60,586 nucleotides of DNA from Thermoactinospora rubra (GCF_002093975.1 NZ_KZ084328.1:2501-63086), one strand, 5' to 3'. Counted from the stretch's first letter, positions 49,944-59,764 are shown. A program made the numbers and translations. Notes: a model not told the origin generated them from the letters alone.

Positions 49944-50957
49944 CTAGCCCTTGGCCACGGCCGCCTTGCCGCCCTTGGCCTTCCCGCCGCCCTGCGTGGC
50001 GGCCAGGCGGCGGGCGATGGCCTGGTACTTCGGCTCCCGCTCCTTGAGCGTGACCAGCAGCGGCGTGGCCACGCACAGCGAGGAGTAGGTGCCCACCAGC
50101 ATGCCCACGAACAGCGCGAGCGACAGGTCCTTCAGCGTGCCGGCGCCCAGCAGCGTGGTGCCGATGAACAGGATCGCGGCGACCGGCAGGATGGCCACCA
50201 GCGAGGTGTTCAGCGACCTGATCAGCGTGTGGTTGAGCGCGTCGTTGGCCGCCTGGGTGTAGGTCTTCTTGCTGCCCGTGCCGAGCTTGGCCGTGACCTC
50301 CTTGATCATGTCGAACACCACGACGGCGTCGTAGAGCGAGTAGCCCAGGATCGTCAGGAAGCCCAGCAGCGTCGCCGGGGTGACCTCGAAGCCCGACCAG
50401 GCGTAGATGCCGGCCGTGATGATCAGGTCGTGGAGCAGCGCCACGATGGCCGACAGGGCCATCTTCGGCTCGAACGCCAGGCTCAGGTACAAGATGATCG
50501 CGAGCATGAACACGCCCAGGCCGATCCACGCCTTGGTGGCGACCTCGCCGCCCCAGGACGCGCCGATCGCCTGGATGCTGATGCTCTGCTCGGGCACCCG
50601 GAAGTCCTGGACGATGGCCTGCTGCACCTTGTCCCTGCCGGCCTCCGGCAGCGGCTCGGTGGTCACGCGCCAGCCGCCGTCGGTGCCGACGGACTGCACG
50701 ATGGGCTGGTGCACGCCCTCGTCGCTGAAGGTGCCGCGGACCTGCTCGATGGTGGCGCCGGGGGCCTTGAAGGTGAAGACCGAACCGCCCCTGAACTCCA
50801 CGCCCAGGTTCAGTGGGCTGCCGTGGACCGCCGCGCTGAAGATCAGGCCGGCGATGGAGAACACGATCAGGAAGGCCGACAGGCCGTACCACAGCTTCCG
50901 CCTGCCGACGAAGTCAACGTCGATCTCGCCGCGGTAGAGGCGACGCCCGAGTCCCAT
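49944..50957 (-). CDS. secF: protein translocase subunit SecF
   Basis: 337 residues, six membrane helices. The GVEFRGGSVFTF loop, the TM4-5 region LHDLIITAGIYAW and GYSLYDAVVVFDMIKE are conserved. Works with SecD to pull secreted proteins across the membrane using the proton gradient. The C-terminal tail (GGGKAKGGKAAVAKG) is Lys/Gly/Ala-rich. Starts 1 base after the secD stop. Confidence 0.97.
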   Translation of the reverse strand: MGLGRRLYRGEIDVDFVGRRKLWYGLSAFLIVFSIAGLIFSAAVHGSPLNLGVEFRGGSVFTFKAPGATIEQVRGTFSDEGVHQPIVQSVGTDGGWRVTTEPLPEAGRDKVQQAIVQDFRVPEQSISIQAIGASWGGEVATKAWIGLGVFMLAIILYLSLAFEPKMALSAIVALLHDLIITAGIYAWSGFEVTPATLLGFLTILGYSLYDAVVVFDMIKEVTAKLGTGSKKTYTQAANDALNHTLIRSLNTSLVAILPVAAILFIGTTLLGAGTLKDLSLALFVGMLVGTYSSLCVATPLLVTLKEREPKYQAIARRLAATQGGGKAKGGKAAVAKG

Positions 50958-50958
50958 G

Positions 50959-52719
50959 TCAGGCCTCCTGCGGGGTGGTCGTACGGACAGTGTCGGCGCT
51001 CATGCGCTCCGCGTCGAGACCGGAGAGCTTGTGGCCCTTGGCGAAAAACTTCAGCCTGGCCAGCAGGGCGATGAAGGGCTTGGTGAACAGGAACACCACG
51101 ATGATGTCGATCAGCGTGGTCAGGCCCATCGCGAAGGCGAAGCCGGCCACGCCGCCGACGGCCAGGAAGTACAGCACGACGGCGGCGATGAACATGACCG
51201 CGTCGGCGATCAGGATCGTGCGCCGGGCGCGCACCCAGGCCACCTCGACGGCGGCGCGCAGCGAGCGCCTGCCCTCCTTCATCTCGTCGCGGATGCGCTC
51301 GAAGTACACGATGAAGGAGTCGGCCGTGATGCCGATGGAGACCACCAGGCCGATGATGTGCGGCAGCGACAGGCGGAAGTTGATGTTCGCGCCGAGGACG
51401 CACACCGCCTCGTAGGTGATGATCGAGGCCACCACGAGGCTCAGCACCGCGACGATGCCCAGGCCGCGGTAGTAGAGCAGGCAGTACACCACGACCAGCA
51501 GCAGGCCGATGAGGCCCGCGATGAGGCCGCCGCGCAGCTGGTCGGTGCCGAGCGTGGACGACACGGTCTCGGCCGAGCCGATCACGAACTTCAGCGGCAG
51601 CGCGCCGTACTTCAGCTGGTCGGCCAGGGCGGTGGCGCTGGCCTCGTCGAAGCCGCCGGTGATCTCGGCCTGGCCGCCCGGGATCGGGTTGATGATCCGC
51701 GGGGCGCTGATCACCACGCCGTCCAGGACGATGGCGACCTGGTTGCGCGGCTCGGGCGAGTTGAAGGCCTGGGTGGTGAGCTTGCTCCACTCGGCCGGGC
51801 CCTTGCCCTTGAACGACAGCTGGACGATCCACTCGGTGCGGCCCTGCGGGATGCCGGCCGAGGCCGAGTCGATGTCGGTGCCGACGACCTTGGCGACGTC
51901 GAGGATGAACTTGGCGCTGCCGTCGTCGGCGCAGGCGGCGTACTGCTTGTTGGGGTCGTCCTGGACGCCCTGGCCGCGGTTGTTGGGGTCGCGGCAGTCG
52001 AGCTGCTGGAACTGCTTGAGCACCGCCGGGTCCACGCCCTCGGTGCTGCCGACCAGCTGGCCCTGCTGCGGCGGCTGGGTGGCCTGGGCGGACGGCGTGG
52101 CCGAGGGGCTGGGCTTCGGCGTGGCCTTGGCGTTGCCCCGGCCCGTGGCCTTGGGCGAGGGGCTGGTGGTCGGCTCGGTCAGCGCCGAGGACAGGGCCTT
52201 GCCCGTGGGCGAGGCCGACGGGCTGGCCTTGGGACTGGCCTTGGAGCTGGCCTTGGGGCTGGCCGCCGGCTGGGACGGCGAGGCGGAAGGCGAGCCGCTC
52301 GGCTTGGGGGCCTCGGTGGTCATCCCGGCGGGCGGCTGGGTCAGCTCATAGGCCAGCACCTGGCGGAAGCGCAGCTCGGCCGTCTTCCCGATCTTCTCGA
52401 CCGTCTCCTTCTGCCCCGCTCCCGGCACCGAGATGACGATGTTGTCGCCGGTCTTGGCCACCTCGGCGTCGGACAGGCCGCTGCCGTTGACGCGGTTGCG
52501 CAGGATGTTGACCGCCTGGTCGAGCGCCTCCTGCGAGGGCGGCTTGTCGTCGAGCGTCTTGGGCGTGAGCGTCACGGTCGTGCCGCCGGCGAGGTCGAGG
52601 GCGAGTTTGGGCGTGAACGCCTTCTGCAGCGCCATCGCACCGCCCATGGCGAGGATGAGCGCCAGGAGCGCCAGGAGCGTGCGCCCCGGTCTGCTCTGGC
52701 GGCTGGTCGGTCGGGCCAC
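50959..52719 (-). CDS. secD: protein translocase subunit SecD with low-complexity linker
   Basis: 586 residues. N-terminal helix, P1 domain with LALDLAGGTTVTL and the C-terminal five-helix bundle (LRGGLIAGLIGLLLVVVYC, SIGITADSFIVYFERIRDE). Between residues about 132 and 222 is a Pro/Ser/Ala/Lys/Thr-rich segment with short repeats such as ASPKAS, within the periplasmic part; similar inserts exist in actinobacterial SecD but vary in length. Start preceded by a short gap to yajC. Confidence 0.96.
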   Translation of the reverse strand: MARPTSRQSRPGRTLLALLALILAMGGAMALQKAFTPKLALDLAGGTTVTLTPKTLDDKPPSQEALDQAVNILRNRVNGSGLSDAEVAKTGDNIVISVPGAGQKETVEKIGKTAELRFRQVLAYELTQPPAGMTTEAPKPSGSPSASPSQPAASPKASSKASPKASPSASPTGKALSSALTEPTTSPSPKATGRGNAKATPKPSPSATPSAQATQPPQQGQLVGSTEGVDPAVLKQFQQLDCRDPNNRGQGVQDDPNKQYAACADDGSAKFILDVAKVVGTDIDSASAGIPQGRTEWIVQLSFKGKGPAEWSKLTTQAFNSPEPRNQVAIVLDGVVISAPRIINPIPGGQAEITGGFDEASATALADQLKYGALPLKFVIGSAETVSSTLGTDQLRGGLIAGLIGLLLVVVYCLLYYRGLGIVAVLSLVVASIITYEAVCVLGANINFRLSLPHIIGLVVSIGITADSFIVYFERIRDEMKEGRRSLRAAVEVAWVRARRTILIADAVMFIAAVVLYFLAVGGVAGFAFAMGLTTLIDIIVVFLFTKPFIALLARLKFFAKGHKLSGLDAERMSADTVRTTTPQEA

Positions 52720-52765
52720 TGGTCGTCTGTTCTTTCAGCTATAGGGATTTGTGCCGAGAGCCTAG

Positions 52766-53158
52766 TCAGGACTTGCGGGTGTTGGATTCCTGGTCGGTGT
52801 CGCTCTGGGCGGCCTGGTCCGCCCGCGGGGCCGGCTCCTCGTCCGTGACCTCGGAGTTCTCCTCCCTGGATTCCTCCGCGATGTCCTGGACCGGCGTCAG
52901 GACACGCCCGATGGCCGCCTTGACCCAGCGGGTCTCCACGCCCGGCGCGATCTCCAGGACGACGTCCTCGTGGTCGATCGCCACGACGGTGCCGAACAGG
53001 CCGGTCGTGGTCATGACCCGGGTGCCGGGGGTGAGGCTGTTCTGCATCTTGATGGCCTCCTGCTGCCGCTTCTTCTGCGGGCGGATCAGCAGGAAGTAGA
53101 ACGCCACAACCATCAGGACCAGCATCAGGATGGTTGACAGGCCACTATTGCCGCCCAT
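52766..53158 (-). CDS. yajC: preprotein translocase subunit YajC
   Basis: 130 residues. One N-terminal membrane helix (TILMLVLMVVAFYFLLIRPQ), the YajC core KRQQEAIKMQNSLTPGTRVM and TTTGLFGTVVAIDHEDVVLEI, and an acidic, probably disordered tail ending SNTRKS. The ATG at 53158 starts the typical MGGNSGL. First gene of the yajC-secD-secF transcript. Confidence 0.96.
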   Translation of the reverse strand: MGGNSGLSTILMLVLMVVAFYFLLIRPQKKRQQEAIKMQNSLTPGTRVMTTTGLFGTVVAIDHEDVVLEIAPGVETRWVKAAIGRVLTPVQDIAEESREENSEVTDEEPAPRADQAAQSDTDQESNTRKS

Positions 53159-53218
53159 GAGGGGCCACCTTCCGTCTTCTCTTACAAGAGGTCGACACCG
53201 GTTTCGAACCGGAAATTC

Positions 53219-53299
53219 CGCTTGTTGCGATGCGCGAACGCCGCTCAGCCCGCAGCCTACACAGCCGGGCAAGCCACGGAGTGTAGGCGCTTGTTGCGA
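53219..53299. repeat. 12-bp direct repeats in yajC upstream region
   Basis: CGCTTGTTGCGA occurs exactly at 53219-53230 and 53288-53299. A related GCAACGTTGC palindrome lies at 53348-53357. All carry the TTGC/GCAA core and surround the candidate promoter. The 264-base region holds no gene. Confidence 0.55.
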
Positions 53300-53309
53300 A
53301 ACGCGGCAA
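53280..53309 (-). promoter_or_regulatory. candidate yajC-secDF promoter
   Basis: Leftward -35 TTGCCG (53304-53309) and -10 TACACT (53280-53285) with an 18-base spacer, giving a leader of about 115 bases. It overlaps one of the 12-bp repeats, so that repeat could be an operator. Confidence 0.45.
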
Positions 53310-53422
53310 CGAACCAGCGGTTCGGCACGCGGGGAAGTTCCCAATTCGCAACGTTGCAACCGTTTTGTGATCCCGGCGTCCCGTATGGCAGGGCCCCGCG
53401 CTCCCCTGTCGCCCGGCCGGCG

Positions 53423-54511
53423 TCACTCGGCCGGTGCCGCGCCGAAGGCGTCGGGGGGCGGCGTCATGCCCATGTGGATCCAGGCGGCGGCCGTCGCCAC
53501 CCGCCCGCGGGGCGTGCGCGCCACCAGGCCCTGCCGTACCAGGAACGGCTCGGCGACCACCTCGACCGTCTCGGGCTCCTCCCCCACGGCCACGGCCAGC
53601 GTCGACAGGCCCACCGGCCCCCCGCCGAACTTGCGCAGCAGCGCGTCCAGCACCGCCCGGTCCAGCCGGTCCAGGCCCTCGGCGTCGACCTCGTACAGGT
53701 CGAGGGCGGCGGCGGCCAGGTCGCGGGTGATGACGCCGTCGGCGCGCACCTCGGCGAAGTCGCGCACGCGCCGCAGCAGCCGGTTGGCGATGCGGGGCGT
53801 GCCGCGCGAGCGGCGGGCGATCTCGTGGGCGCCGTCGTCGGGCAGGGCGATGCCCAGGAGCCTGGCGGAGCGGTGGAGGACCTGTTCGAGCTCCTCGACC
53901 TCGTAGAAGTCCATGTGGGCGGTGAAGCCGAAGCGGTCGCGCAGCGGCGCGGGCAGCAGCCCGGCCCGGGTGGTGGCGCCGACCAGGGTGAAGGGGGCGA
54001 TGTCGAGCGGGATCGCGGTCGCCCCCGGGCCCTTGCCGACCACGATGTCGACGCGGAAGTCCTCCATGGCCATGTAGAGCATCTCCTCGGCGGGCCTGGC
54101 CATGCGGTGGATCTCGTCGACGAACAGCACCTCGCCCTCGGCGAGGGTGGACAGGATGGCGGCCAGGTCGCCGGCCCGTTCGAGGGCGGGGCCCGAGGTG
54201 ATGCGCAGCGGCGCGCCCAGCTCGGCGGCGATGATCATCGCGAGCGTCGTCTTGCCGAGCCCGGGCGAGCCGCTCATCAGCACATGGTCGGGCGTCTTGC
54301 CGCGTTTGAGCGCGCTTTCCAGGACGAGCGAGAGCTGCTCGCGCACCCTGGCCTGGCCGATGAACTCGCTCAGCCGCTTGGGCCGCAGGGCGGCCTCGAT
54401 CTGCAGCTCGTCGCCGCCTTCCGCGTCGGGGGAGACGAGGTCCCTGCCGAGCGTCACGTCGCCACCTCCAGGATCCGCCGGCCTGCCTTCGTGCGGGAGC
54501 GGTGGGTTCAT
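53423..54511 (-). CDS. ruvB: Holliday junction helicase motor RuvB
   Basis: 362 residues. Walker [10 protein letters not shown] at 81-89, Walker [10 protein letters not shown], the RuvB beta-hairpin and C-terminal winged helix ([18 protein letters not shown]). Hexameric motor for branch migration with RuvA. Start overlaps the ruvA stop as ATGA. The 30-residue N-terminal extension before the conserved core is slightly longer than usual. Confidence 0.97.
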   Translation of the reverse strand: MNPPLPHEGRPADPGGGDVTLGRDLVSPDAEGGDELQIEAALRPKRLSEFIGQARVREQLSLVLESALKRGKTPDHVLMSGSPGLGKTTLAMIIAAELGAPLRITSGPALERAGDLAAILSTLAEGEVLFVDEIHRMARPAEEMLYMAMEDFRVDIVVGKGPGATAIPLDIAPFTLVGATTRAGLLPAPLRDRFGFTAHMDFYEVEELEQVLHRSARLLGIALPDDGAHEIARRSRGTPRIANRLLRRVRDFAEVRADGVITRDLAAAALDLYEVDAEGLDRLDRAVLDALLRKFGGGPVGLSTLAVAVGEEPETVEVVAEPFLVRQGLVARTPRGRVATAAAWIHMGMTPPPDAFGAAPAE

Positions 54512-55128
54512 CGCACGCTCAACGCCCTCAGCGCGGCCTTCAGCATCGCCGCCACCTGCGGCTCACGGCCGGCGGCCAGCTCGGCGTCGGCCTGCGGCTC
54601 CACGATCGCGAGCGCCTCGTCGGCGTCTTTGGCCGAGTATCCCAGCCCCACCAGCCCGGCGTGCACCTGCTCCCGCCAGGCCGCCTTGCGCGAGGCGCCG
54701 TTGAGGGCCGCATCCAGCGCGGTCTGCGGCGTGCCGAGCTTGTCCTTCAGCTCCAGCACGATGCGCTGGGCGCCCTTCTGGCCGATTCCGGGGATCATCG
54801 TCAGCGCCTTGAGGTCCGCCGAGGCGACCGCGACCCGCAGCGCGTTGGGCGTGTGGACCGCCAGCATGGCCAGCGCCAGCTTCGGCCCGACCCCGCTGGC
54901 CGTCTGGACCAGCTCGAACACCGTGCGCTCGTCGTCGGTGGCGAAGCCGTACAGCGTCAGCGACTCCTCGCGCACGACCAGCGAGGTGGCCAGCCGCGCC
55001 TGCTCCCCCACGCGCAGGCCGGCCAGCGTGCCGGGCGTGCAGTGCACGAGCACGCCCACGCCGCCGACCTCGATGACCGCCGAGTCGGGGGCGAGGGCTG
55101 CGACCCGGCCGGACACGGACGCGATCAC
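54508..55128 (-). CDS. ruvA: Holliday junction DNA helicase subunit RuvA
   Basis: 206 residues. OB-fold domain I ([20 protein letters not shown]), two helix-hairpin-helix units ([13 protein letters not shown] and [20 protein letters not shown]) and the RuvB-binding domain III ([18 protein letters not shown]). GTG 55128 overlaps the ruvC stop (GTGA) and has AGGAGG about 7 bases upstream. Confidence 0.97.
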   Translation of the reverse strand: MIASVSGRVAALAPDSAVIEVGGVGVLVHCTPGTLAGLRVGEQARLATSLVVREESLTLYGFATDDERTVFELVQTASGVGPKLALAMLAVHTPNALRVAVASADLKALTMIPGIGQKGAQRIVLELKDKLGTPQTALDAALNGASRKAAWREQVHAGLVGLGYSAKDADEALAIVEPQADAELAAGREPQVAAMLKAALRALSVR

Positions 55129-55646
55129 GGCGCTGACCTCCTCGTCGCCAATGCCTGGGCGATGCGGTGCTGGGCGCCGCCCCGCCACACGTGGCAGATG
55201 GCCAGGGCGAGCGCGTCGGCGGCGTCGGCGGGCCTGGGCATCTCGCCGAGCCGCAGCAGCCGGGTGACCATGTGGCCGACCTGCTTCTTGTCGGCGGTGC
55301 CGCTGCCGGTGATGGCGGCCTTGACCTCCGAGGGGGTGTGCAGCGCGACGGGCAGCCCGCGGCGGGCGGCGCACAGCACGGCGACGCCGGCGGCCTGCGC
55401 CGTGCCCATGACCGTGCGGACGTTGTGCTGGCTGAAGACCCGCTCGACGGCCACCGCGTCGGGCCTGACCTCCTCCAGCCACTCCTCGATGCCCGCCTCG
55501 ATGCCCAGCAGCCGGGCGCCCAGCTCGTCGTCGGCCGAGGTGCGCACGACGCCGACGGCCACGAGGGACAGCGGCGCGCCGGGACGGCCCTCGACCGCCC
55601 CCAGGCCGCACCGGGTCAGCCCCGGGTCGATGCCCAAGACGCGCAC
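55125..55646 (-). CDS. ruvC: Holliday junction endonuclease RuvC
   Basis: 173 residues. RNase H-like fold with first catalytic Asp7 in [10 protein letters not shown], catalytic Glu in [11 protein letters not shown], and the C-terminal Asp pair in [14 protein letters not shown]. Resolves four-way junctions. A GTG start at 55646 gives the usual MRVLGIDPG. Part of the ruvC-A-B operon. Confidence 0.97.
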   Translation of the reverse strand: MRVLGIDPGLTRCGLGAVEGRPGAPLSLVAVGVVRTSADDELGARLLGIEAGIEEWLEEVRPDAVAVERVFSQHNVRTVMGTAQAAGVAVLCAARRGLPVALHTPSEVKAAITGSGTADKKQVGHMVTRLLRLGEMPRPADAADALALAICHVWRGGAQHRIAQALATRRSAP

Positions 55647-55756
55647 CTGCTCCCCCTCCCGGCCGAGCGCCGAACACCTGTTCGGTAGGCAACCTTATCG
55701 CTCCGGCGCGCCCGCCGCACGCATCCCCGCCCCACCGGGCGCGGATCGAAAGCGGC

Positions 55757-56890
55757 TCAGAAGTAGTCGAGCGTGTATGGCCGGGCCGCGAAGGCCACGT
55801 CGAGCGCCTCGTCGTGACGCCCGTCCCCCGCCATCATCCCGCCGCGGCGCAGCGTCGCGGCCGGAAGGCCGGCGAAAAGCGCCGAAAGCCCGTTGAGCGT
55901 GAGGCTGGGCCCCTGTCCCGAGGCCGTCGCGACAGCCGTACCGGACCCGCCCGACACCTCCAGCCGCCAGCCGCCCAGCCCTTCCACCCGCACGAAGGCC
56001 TCCAGGGACACGCCCGCGGGAAAGCCGCGCCGCCCGATCGCGGCGGCCACGTCGAGCACGCGCAGCATCCACCGCACCCTCGTCACCTGCTCCCGGGACC
56101 GCTCGCGCAGCAGCCAGAACACCGGATCCTCCGGCGCGAGGACCGCGACGACCCGCTCGGCGACCGACGAGGAGGAGCCGACGAGCGACCACAGCGCCGC
56201 GGCCGTCTCCCGCGAGCCCGCGACGAGCGTGCCGACCCGCAGGCCGTCGCCGTCCCAGCGGTAGACCACCAGCCCGTCGTCGGCGATGTAGCGCATGTCC
56301 CCCTCGGCGCCCAGCAGCCGCCGCCAGGTGCGCTCCTCCCAGGAGACCACGCCGCTGGCGCGGTCGGCGGCGTGCAGCCGCCCCAGCAGGGCGACGACCT
56401 CGGCGGCGTCGCCCGGCCCAGCGCGGCGCAGCCCTGCCGCCCCGCCCGCGCCCAGGCGGCGCAGCGCCTCGGCCGGGAAGGTGACGTGGTGCATGGCGCC
56501 AGCGTGCTCGTAGCCGAGGCTACGGTAGATGGGCGTGGTGGCCGGATACAGGGCCGAGAGGGCGTATCCCTGCTCCCGCGCCCGCTCGATCGCGGCCCGC
56601 ACGATCGCGGTGCCCACGCCGCGCCCGCGGTCCTCCGGGTTGACGACCACCCCGGCCACCCCGGCCAGCGGCTGCGGCCTGCCGTGCCACCACTGGGTGA
56701 GCCTGCGCAGCCGGGCGGAGGCGGCCAGCCGGGCGCCATCGAAGGCGCCCAGCAGACGGCCCTCGGCCATCGCGACGGCCGAGGTCTCACGCCAGACCGG
56801 CACGTCGGCGGGCGGGACCGGGCCGAAGGCTCGGGTGCGCACGTCGAGCAGGGCGTCGAGGTCGTCGGGGGTGAGCTCGCGTATCTCCAC
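55757..56890 (-). CDS. Eis-like GNAT N-acetyltransferase
   Basis: 377 residues. N-terminal GNAT domain with the acetyl-CoA loop RGRGVGT at 88-94, a second degenerate GNAT fold (about 155-290) and a C-terminal SCP2-like domain ending with a free aromatic terminus (ALDVAFAARPYTLDYF in part), the layout of Eis proteins. Eis of mycobacteria acetylates amines of aminoglycosides and peptides; other members have no defined substrate. The GTG start at 56890 is 11 bases downstream of the permease stop, so the two form an operon. Confidence 0.88.
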   Translation of the reverse strand: MEIRELTPDDLDALLDVRTRAFGPVPPADVPVWRETSAVAMAEGRLLGAFDGARLAASARLRRLTQWWHGRPQPLAGVAGVVVNPEDRGRGVGTAIVRAAIERAREQGYALSALYPATTPIYRSLGYEHAGAMHHVTFPAEALRRLGAGGAAGLRRAGPGDAAEVVALLGRLHAADRASGVVSWEERTWRRLLGAEGDMRYIADDGLVVYRWDGDGLRVGTLVAGSRETAAALWSLVGSSSSVAERVVAVLAPEDPVFWLLRERSREQVTRVRWMLRVLDVAAAIGRRGFPAGVSLEAFVRVEGLGGWRLEVSGGSGTAVATASGQGPSLTLNGLSALFAGLPAATLRRGGMMAGDGRHDEALDVAFAARPYTLDYF

Positions 56891-56901
56891 GAGAGCCCAA
56901 C

Positions 56902-58392
56902 CTAGCGGCCGACGGTGAGGCGGAGCCGGTCGAGGTAGGTCAGCTGCGCGGCGACGAGCGCGGCGAACGCCACGGCCACCGTCAGGGGCGGCGTGGTCAG
57001 GCCCACCGGCGGGTCGGCGCCGAATCCCCGGCTGTGGAGCTGGAGCAGCGCCACCGGGGCCGACCAGTGCTCGGGCCGGGTGGCCACCAGCAGCCGCCAC
57101 AGCGGCTCCTGGGCGTTGAGCAGGGTCACCGCGCCCACGAGGACGGCCGCCATGGGCAGGCTCGGCAGCACGACCGTGGCCAGGAACGGGCCGCCGCGCT
57201 CGGCCAGCCCCCGGCACAGCAGCGTCAGCACGACCAGCGCGGGCACGCTGACCAGCAGCGGGTCGACGAGCGCCACGAGGGTGTCGAGCAGGCCCAGCTC
57301 GCGGTAGGTCAGCCACAGCGCGCCCGACAGCGGCCCGACGCCGACGAACAACCAGGGCGCGAAGGCCAGCAGCAGCCACTCGCTGTGACGGCCGAGGGGA
57401 CGCAGCCCGCCGATGCCGAGGGCGGCCAGGTAGGCGACGCCGACCGACACCAGCGCCCCGGCCAGGGCGGGCAGCCAGGTGTACAGGTGGAGCCGCACCG
57501 TGTCCAGCGGTGCGGGATCCGGCCGCAGGGGGTCCAGCGGCGCGGCGCCGCCCAGGAACGCCGCCGACAGCCAGGGCAGGCTGCCCAGGATCGCCAGCAC
57601 GACGACCAGGACCAGCGCGACCACCCCGGGCACCCGGCTGCCGCGGGCCTCGGCCGGGCGCGGCAGGAGCATCAGCCGCGTCCGGGCCGCGACCAGGACG
57701 ACGACGGCCACCAGGCCCAGGACGCCGAGGATCAGGCCCGTCACCGTGGCGAGCGCGGCGCCGTACCCCAGCCGGAAGCCGGAGAAGGCCTGCCTGAGGT
57801 GCAGCACCCCCAGGGTGGGGACGCGGCCGGCCAGCGGGTAGACCACGCCGAAGGCCTGCAGGCCCGTGGCCAGCGTGGCCAGGGCCAGCACGGCGCCTGC
57901 CACGAGCATGCCGCCCACGCTGCGCGAGGCCGGCAGGTAGGCGATGAGCGCCAGCCCGCACACCGCGCCGAACAGCGCCGCGGTGATGTACAGGGCCGTG
58001 ACGAGGGGGCCGCCGCCGGGCGTCACCAGCGGCACGCCCGCCACGGCGATGGCGACCGGCGAGCACACGACGATCCACAGCGACAAGGCCACCCGGCCCG
58101 CGCGCCGCGGCCACGGGCCGCCGTGGTCGAGCGCGGCCGCCAGCAGCGGCGCCACCACCACGACGACCAGCAACGGCAGGATCGCCAGCGCGAGCGTGAA
58201 GCCCGCGGCCGCCCAGAAGCGCTCGTCGCCCAGGAGCCGCGTGTAATTCTCGGCCCCCACGGGGCGGGCCGGTCTCAGCACGGCCTCGTCGGTGAACGAC
58301 ATGGCGATCGTCCGCACGGTCGGCACGACCAGCGTCACGATCGCGGCCAGGAGGGCGGGGAGGGTCAATAACCAGCCGGCGACACGTTGCAC
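56902..58392 (-). CDS. fused MalF/MalG-like membrane permease without clear coupling loops
   Basis: 496 residues with about twelve membrane helices in two halves. The first half looks like a sugar ABC permease of the MalF/UgpA type (AENYTRLLGDERFWAAAGFTL; later LQAFGVVYPLAG and LRQAFSGFRLGYGAALATVT). The second half follows the MalG pattern (LPALAGALVSVGVAYLAALG, GLLDTLVALVDPLLVSVPAL). In both halves the EAA loop that binds the ATPase is not recognisable; at the expected place of the second half only LAERGGPFLATVVLPSLP is seen. No binding protein or ATPase is nearby. It could be a permease pair that joined and lost coupling, or that has a different partner. It precedes the Eis-like gene. Confidence 0.75.
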   Translation of the reverse strand: MQRVAGWLLTLPALLAAIVTLVVPTVRTIAMSFTDEAVLRPARPVGAENYTRLLGDERFWAAAGFTLALAILPLLVVVVVAPLLAAALDHGGPWPRRAGRVALSLWIVVCSPVAIAVAGVPLVTPGGGPLVTALYITAALFGAVCGLALIAYLPASRSVGGMLVAGAVLALATLATGLQAFGVVYPLAGRVPTLGVLHLRQAFSGFRLGYGAALATVTGLILGVLGLVAVVVLVAARTRLMLLPRPAEARGSRVPGVVALVLVVVLAILGSLPWLSAAFLGGAAPLDPLRPDPAPLDTVRLHLYTWLPALAGALVSVGVAYLAALGIGGLRPLGRHSEWLLLAFAPWLFVGVGPLSGALWLTYRELGLLDTLVALVDPLLVSVPALVVLTLLCRGLAERGGPFLATVVLPSLPMAAVLVGAVTLLNAQEPLWRLLVATRPEHWSAPVALLQLHSRGFGADPPVGLTTPPLTVAVAFAALVAAQLTYLDRLRLTVGR

Positions 58393-58408
58393 GGCTGGAA
58401 CTCTAGCC

Positions 58409-59161
58409 TCAGGCTTCGATCTTCTCCATGACCTCGTCGCTGACGTCGAAGTTGGCGTAGACGTTCTGCACGTCGTCGCTGTCCTCCAGGGCGTCGATGA
58501 GGCGGAAGACCTTCTTGGCGGCCTCCTCGTCCAGCGGCACGCTGATGCTCGGCAGGAAGCTGGACTCGGCCGAGTCGTAGTCGATGCCCGCCTCCTGCAG
58601 CGCCTTGCGCACCGGGACCAGGTCGCCGGCCTCGGAGACCACCTCGAAGGAGTCGCCCAGGTCGTTGACCTCCTCGGCGCCCGCGTCGAGCACCGCGGCC
58701 AGCACGTCGTCCTCGGTCAGGCCGTTCTTGGGCACGATGACGACGCCCTTGCGGTTGAACATGTACGACACCGAGCCGGGGTCGGCCAGCGAGCCGCCGT
58801 TGCGGGTCAGCGCCACGCGCACCTCGGAGGCGGCGCGGTTGCGGTTGTCGGTGAGGCACTCGATCAGCAGGGCCACGCCGTTCGGGCCGTAGCCCTCGTA
58901 CCAGATCGTCTGCCAGTCGGCGCCGCCCGCCTCCAGGCCGCCGCCGCGCTTGCGGGCGCGCTCGATGTTGTCCAGCGGCACCGAGTTCTTCCGCGCCTTC
59001 TGGATGGCGTCGTAGAGGGTGGGGTTGCCGTCGGGGTCGGGGCCACCGGTCCGCGCTGCCACCTCGATGTTCTTGATCAGCTTGGCGAACAGCTTGCCAC
59101 GCTTGGCGTCGAGTGCAGCCTTCTTGTGCTTCGTCGTCGCCCATTTGGAGTGGCCGGACAT
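58409..59161 (-). CDS. yebC: YebC/PmpR-family regulatory protein
   Basis: 250 residues, full length. The family start [22 protein letters not shown] and the segment [21 protein letters not shown] are very conserved. YebC-type proteins are known to act on transcription (PmpR) or on ribosomes stalled at difficult motifs. It sits 3 bases after pdxT and 16 bases before the permease gene. Confidence 0.96.
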   Translation of the reverse strand: MSGHSKWATTKHKKAALDAKRGKLFAKLIKNIEVAARTGGPDPDGNPTLYDAIQKARKNSVPLDNIERARKRGGGLEAGGADWQTIWYEGYGPNGVALLIECLTDNRNRAASEVRVALTRNGGSLADPGSVSYMFNRKGVVIVPKNGLTEDDVLAAVLDAGAEEVNDLGDSFEVVSEAGDLVPVRKALQEAGIDYDSAESSFLPSISVPLDEEAAKKVFRLIDALEDSDDVQNVYANFDVSDEVMEKIEA

Positions 59162-59164
59162 GAG

Positions 59165-59737
59165 TTACAGCTCCCTCAGCATCTCTACGAAGTACTCGTG
59201 CACGCGCGTGTCCCCGGTCAGCTCCGGGTGGAACGACGTCGCGAGCAGCGGTCCCTGGCGGACCGCGACGATCCTATCTCCCGTGGCGGCCAGCACATCG
59301 ACACCCGAGCCGACGGACTCCACCCACGGGGCCCGGATGAAGACGGCGCGCACCGGGGAGCCGGCGAAGTCGAGGTCGGCCTCGAAGGAGTCGACCTGCC
59401 GCCCGAAGGCGTTGCGGCGCACGGTCATGTCGATGCCGCCGACGGTCTCCTGGCCGGGGACGCCGTCCTCGATCCGGTCGGCCAGCATGATCATGCCGGC
59501 GCAGGAGCCGTACGCGGGCATGCCGTTCTTGATCCGCAGCCGCAGCGGCTCCAGCAGCTCGAAGCTGTCGGCCAGCTTCCACATGGTGGTGGACTCGCCG
59601 CCCGGGATGACCAGCGCGTCGACGGCCTCCAGCTCCGCGGGCCGGCGCACGGCCCTGGCCGTCGCTCCGGCGGCCTCCAGCGCGCGGACGTGCTCCCGCA
59701 CGTCGCCTTGGAGGGCCAGGACACCGATCGTGGGCAC
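59165..59737 (-). CDS. pdxT: pyridoxal 5'-phosphate synthase glutaminase subunit
   Basis: 190 residues. Class I glutaminase-fold: oxyanion segment GGES at 46-49, catalytic C79 in [11 protein letters not shown], and His/Glu of the triad in [10 protein letters not shown]. It supplies ammonia to PdxS for vitamin B6 synthesis. GTG 59737 has GGAAGGA 6 bases upstream. pdxS, its obligate partner and usual upstream neighbour, is not in this window. Confidence 0.95.
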   Translation of the reverse strand: MPTIGVLALQGDVREHVRALEAAGATARAVRRPAELEAVDALVIPGGESTTMWKLADSFELLEPLRLRIKNGMPAYGSCAGMIMLADRIEDGVPGQETVGGIDMTVRRNAFGRQVDSFEADLDFAGSPVRAVFIRAPWVESVGSGVDVLAATGDRIVAVRQGPLLATSFHPELTGDTRVHEYFVEMLREL

Positions 59738-59764
59738 AGCGCATCCTTCCGTCGAAGGGGGTTT

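Noticed and set aside
47070..51074. A 1334-codon open frame on the plus strand
   Set aside because: It runs antisense through rel, apt and secF, has the His/Gln/Arg/Gly-rich composition of GC-rich shadow frames, and shows no domain.
53198..53212. T-arm-like sequence CCGGTTTCGAACCGG suggesting a tRNA
   Set aside because: The loop is 5 bases, not 7, and no acceptor, D or anticodon arms can be formed around it.
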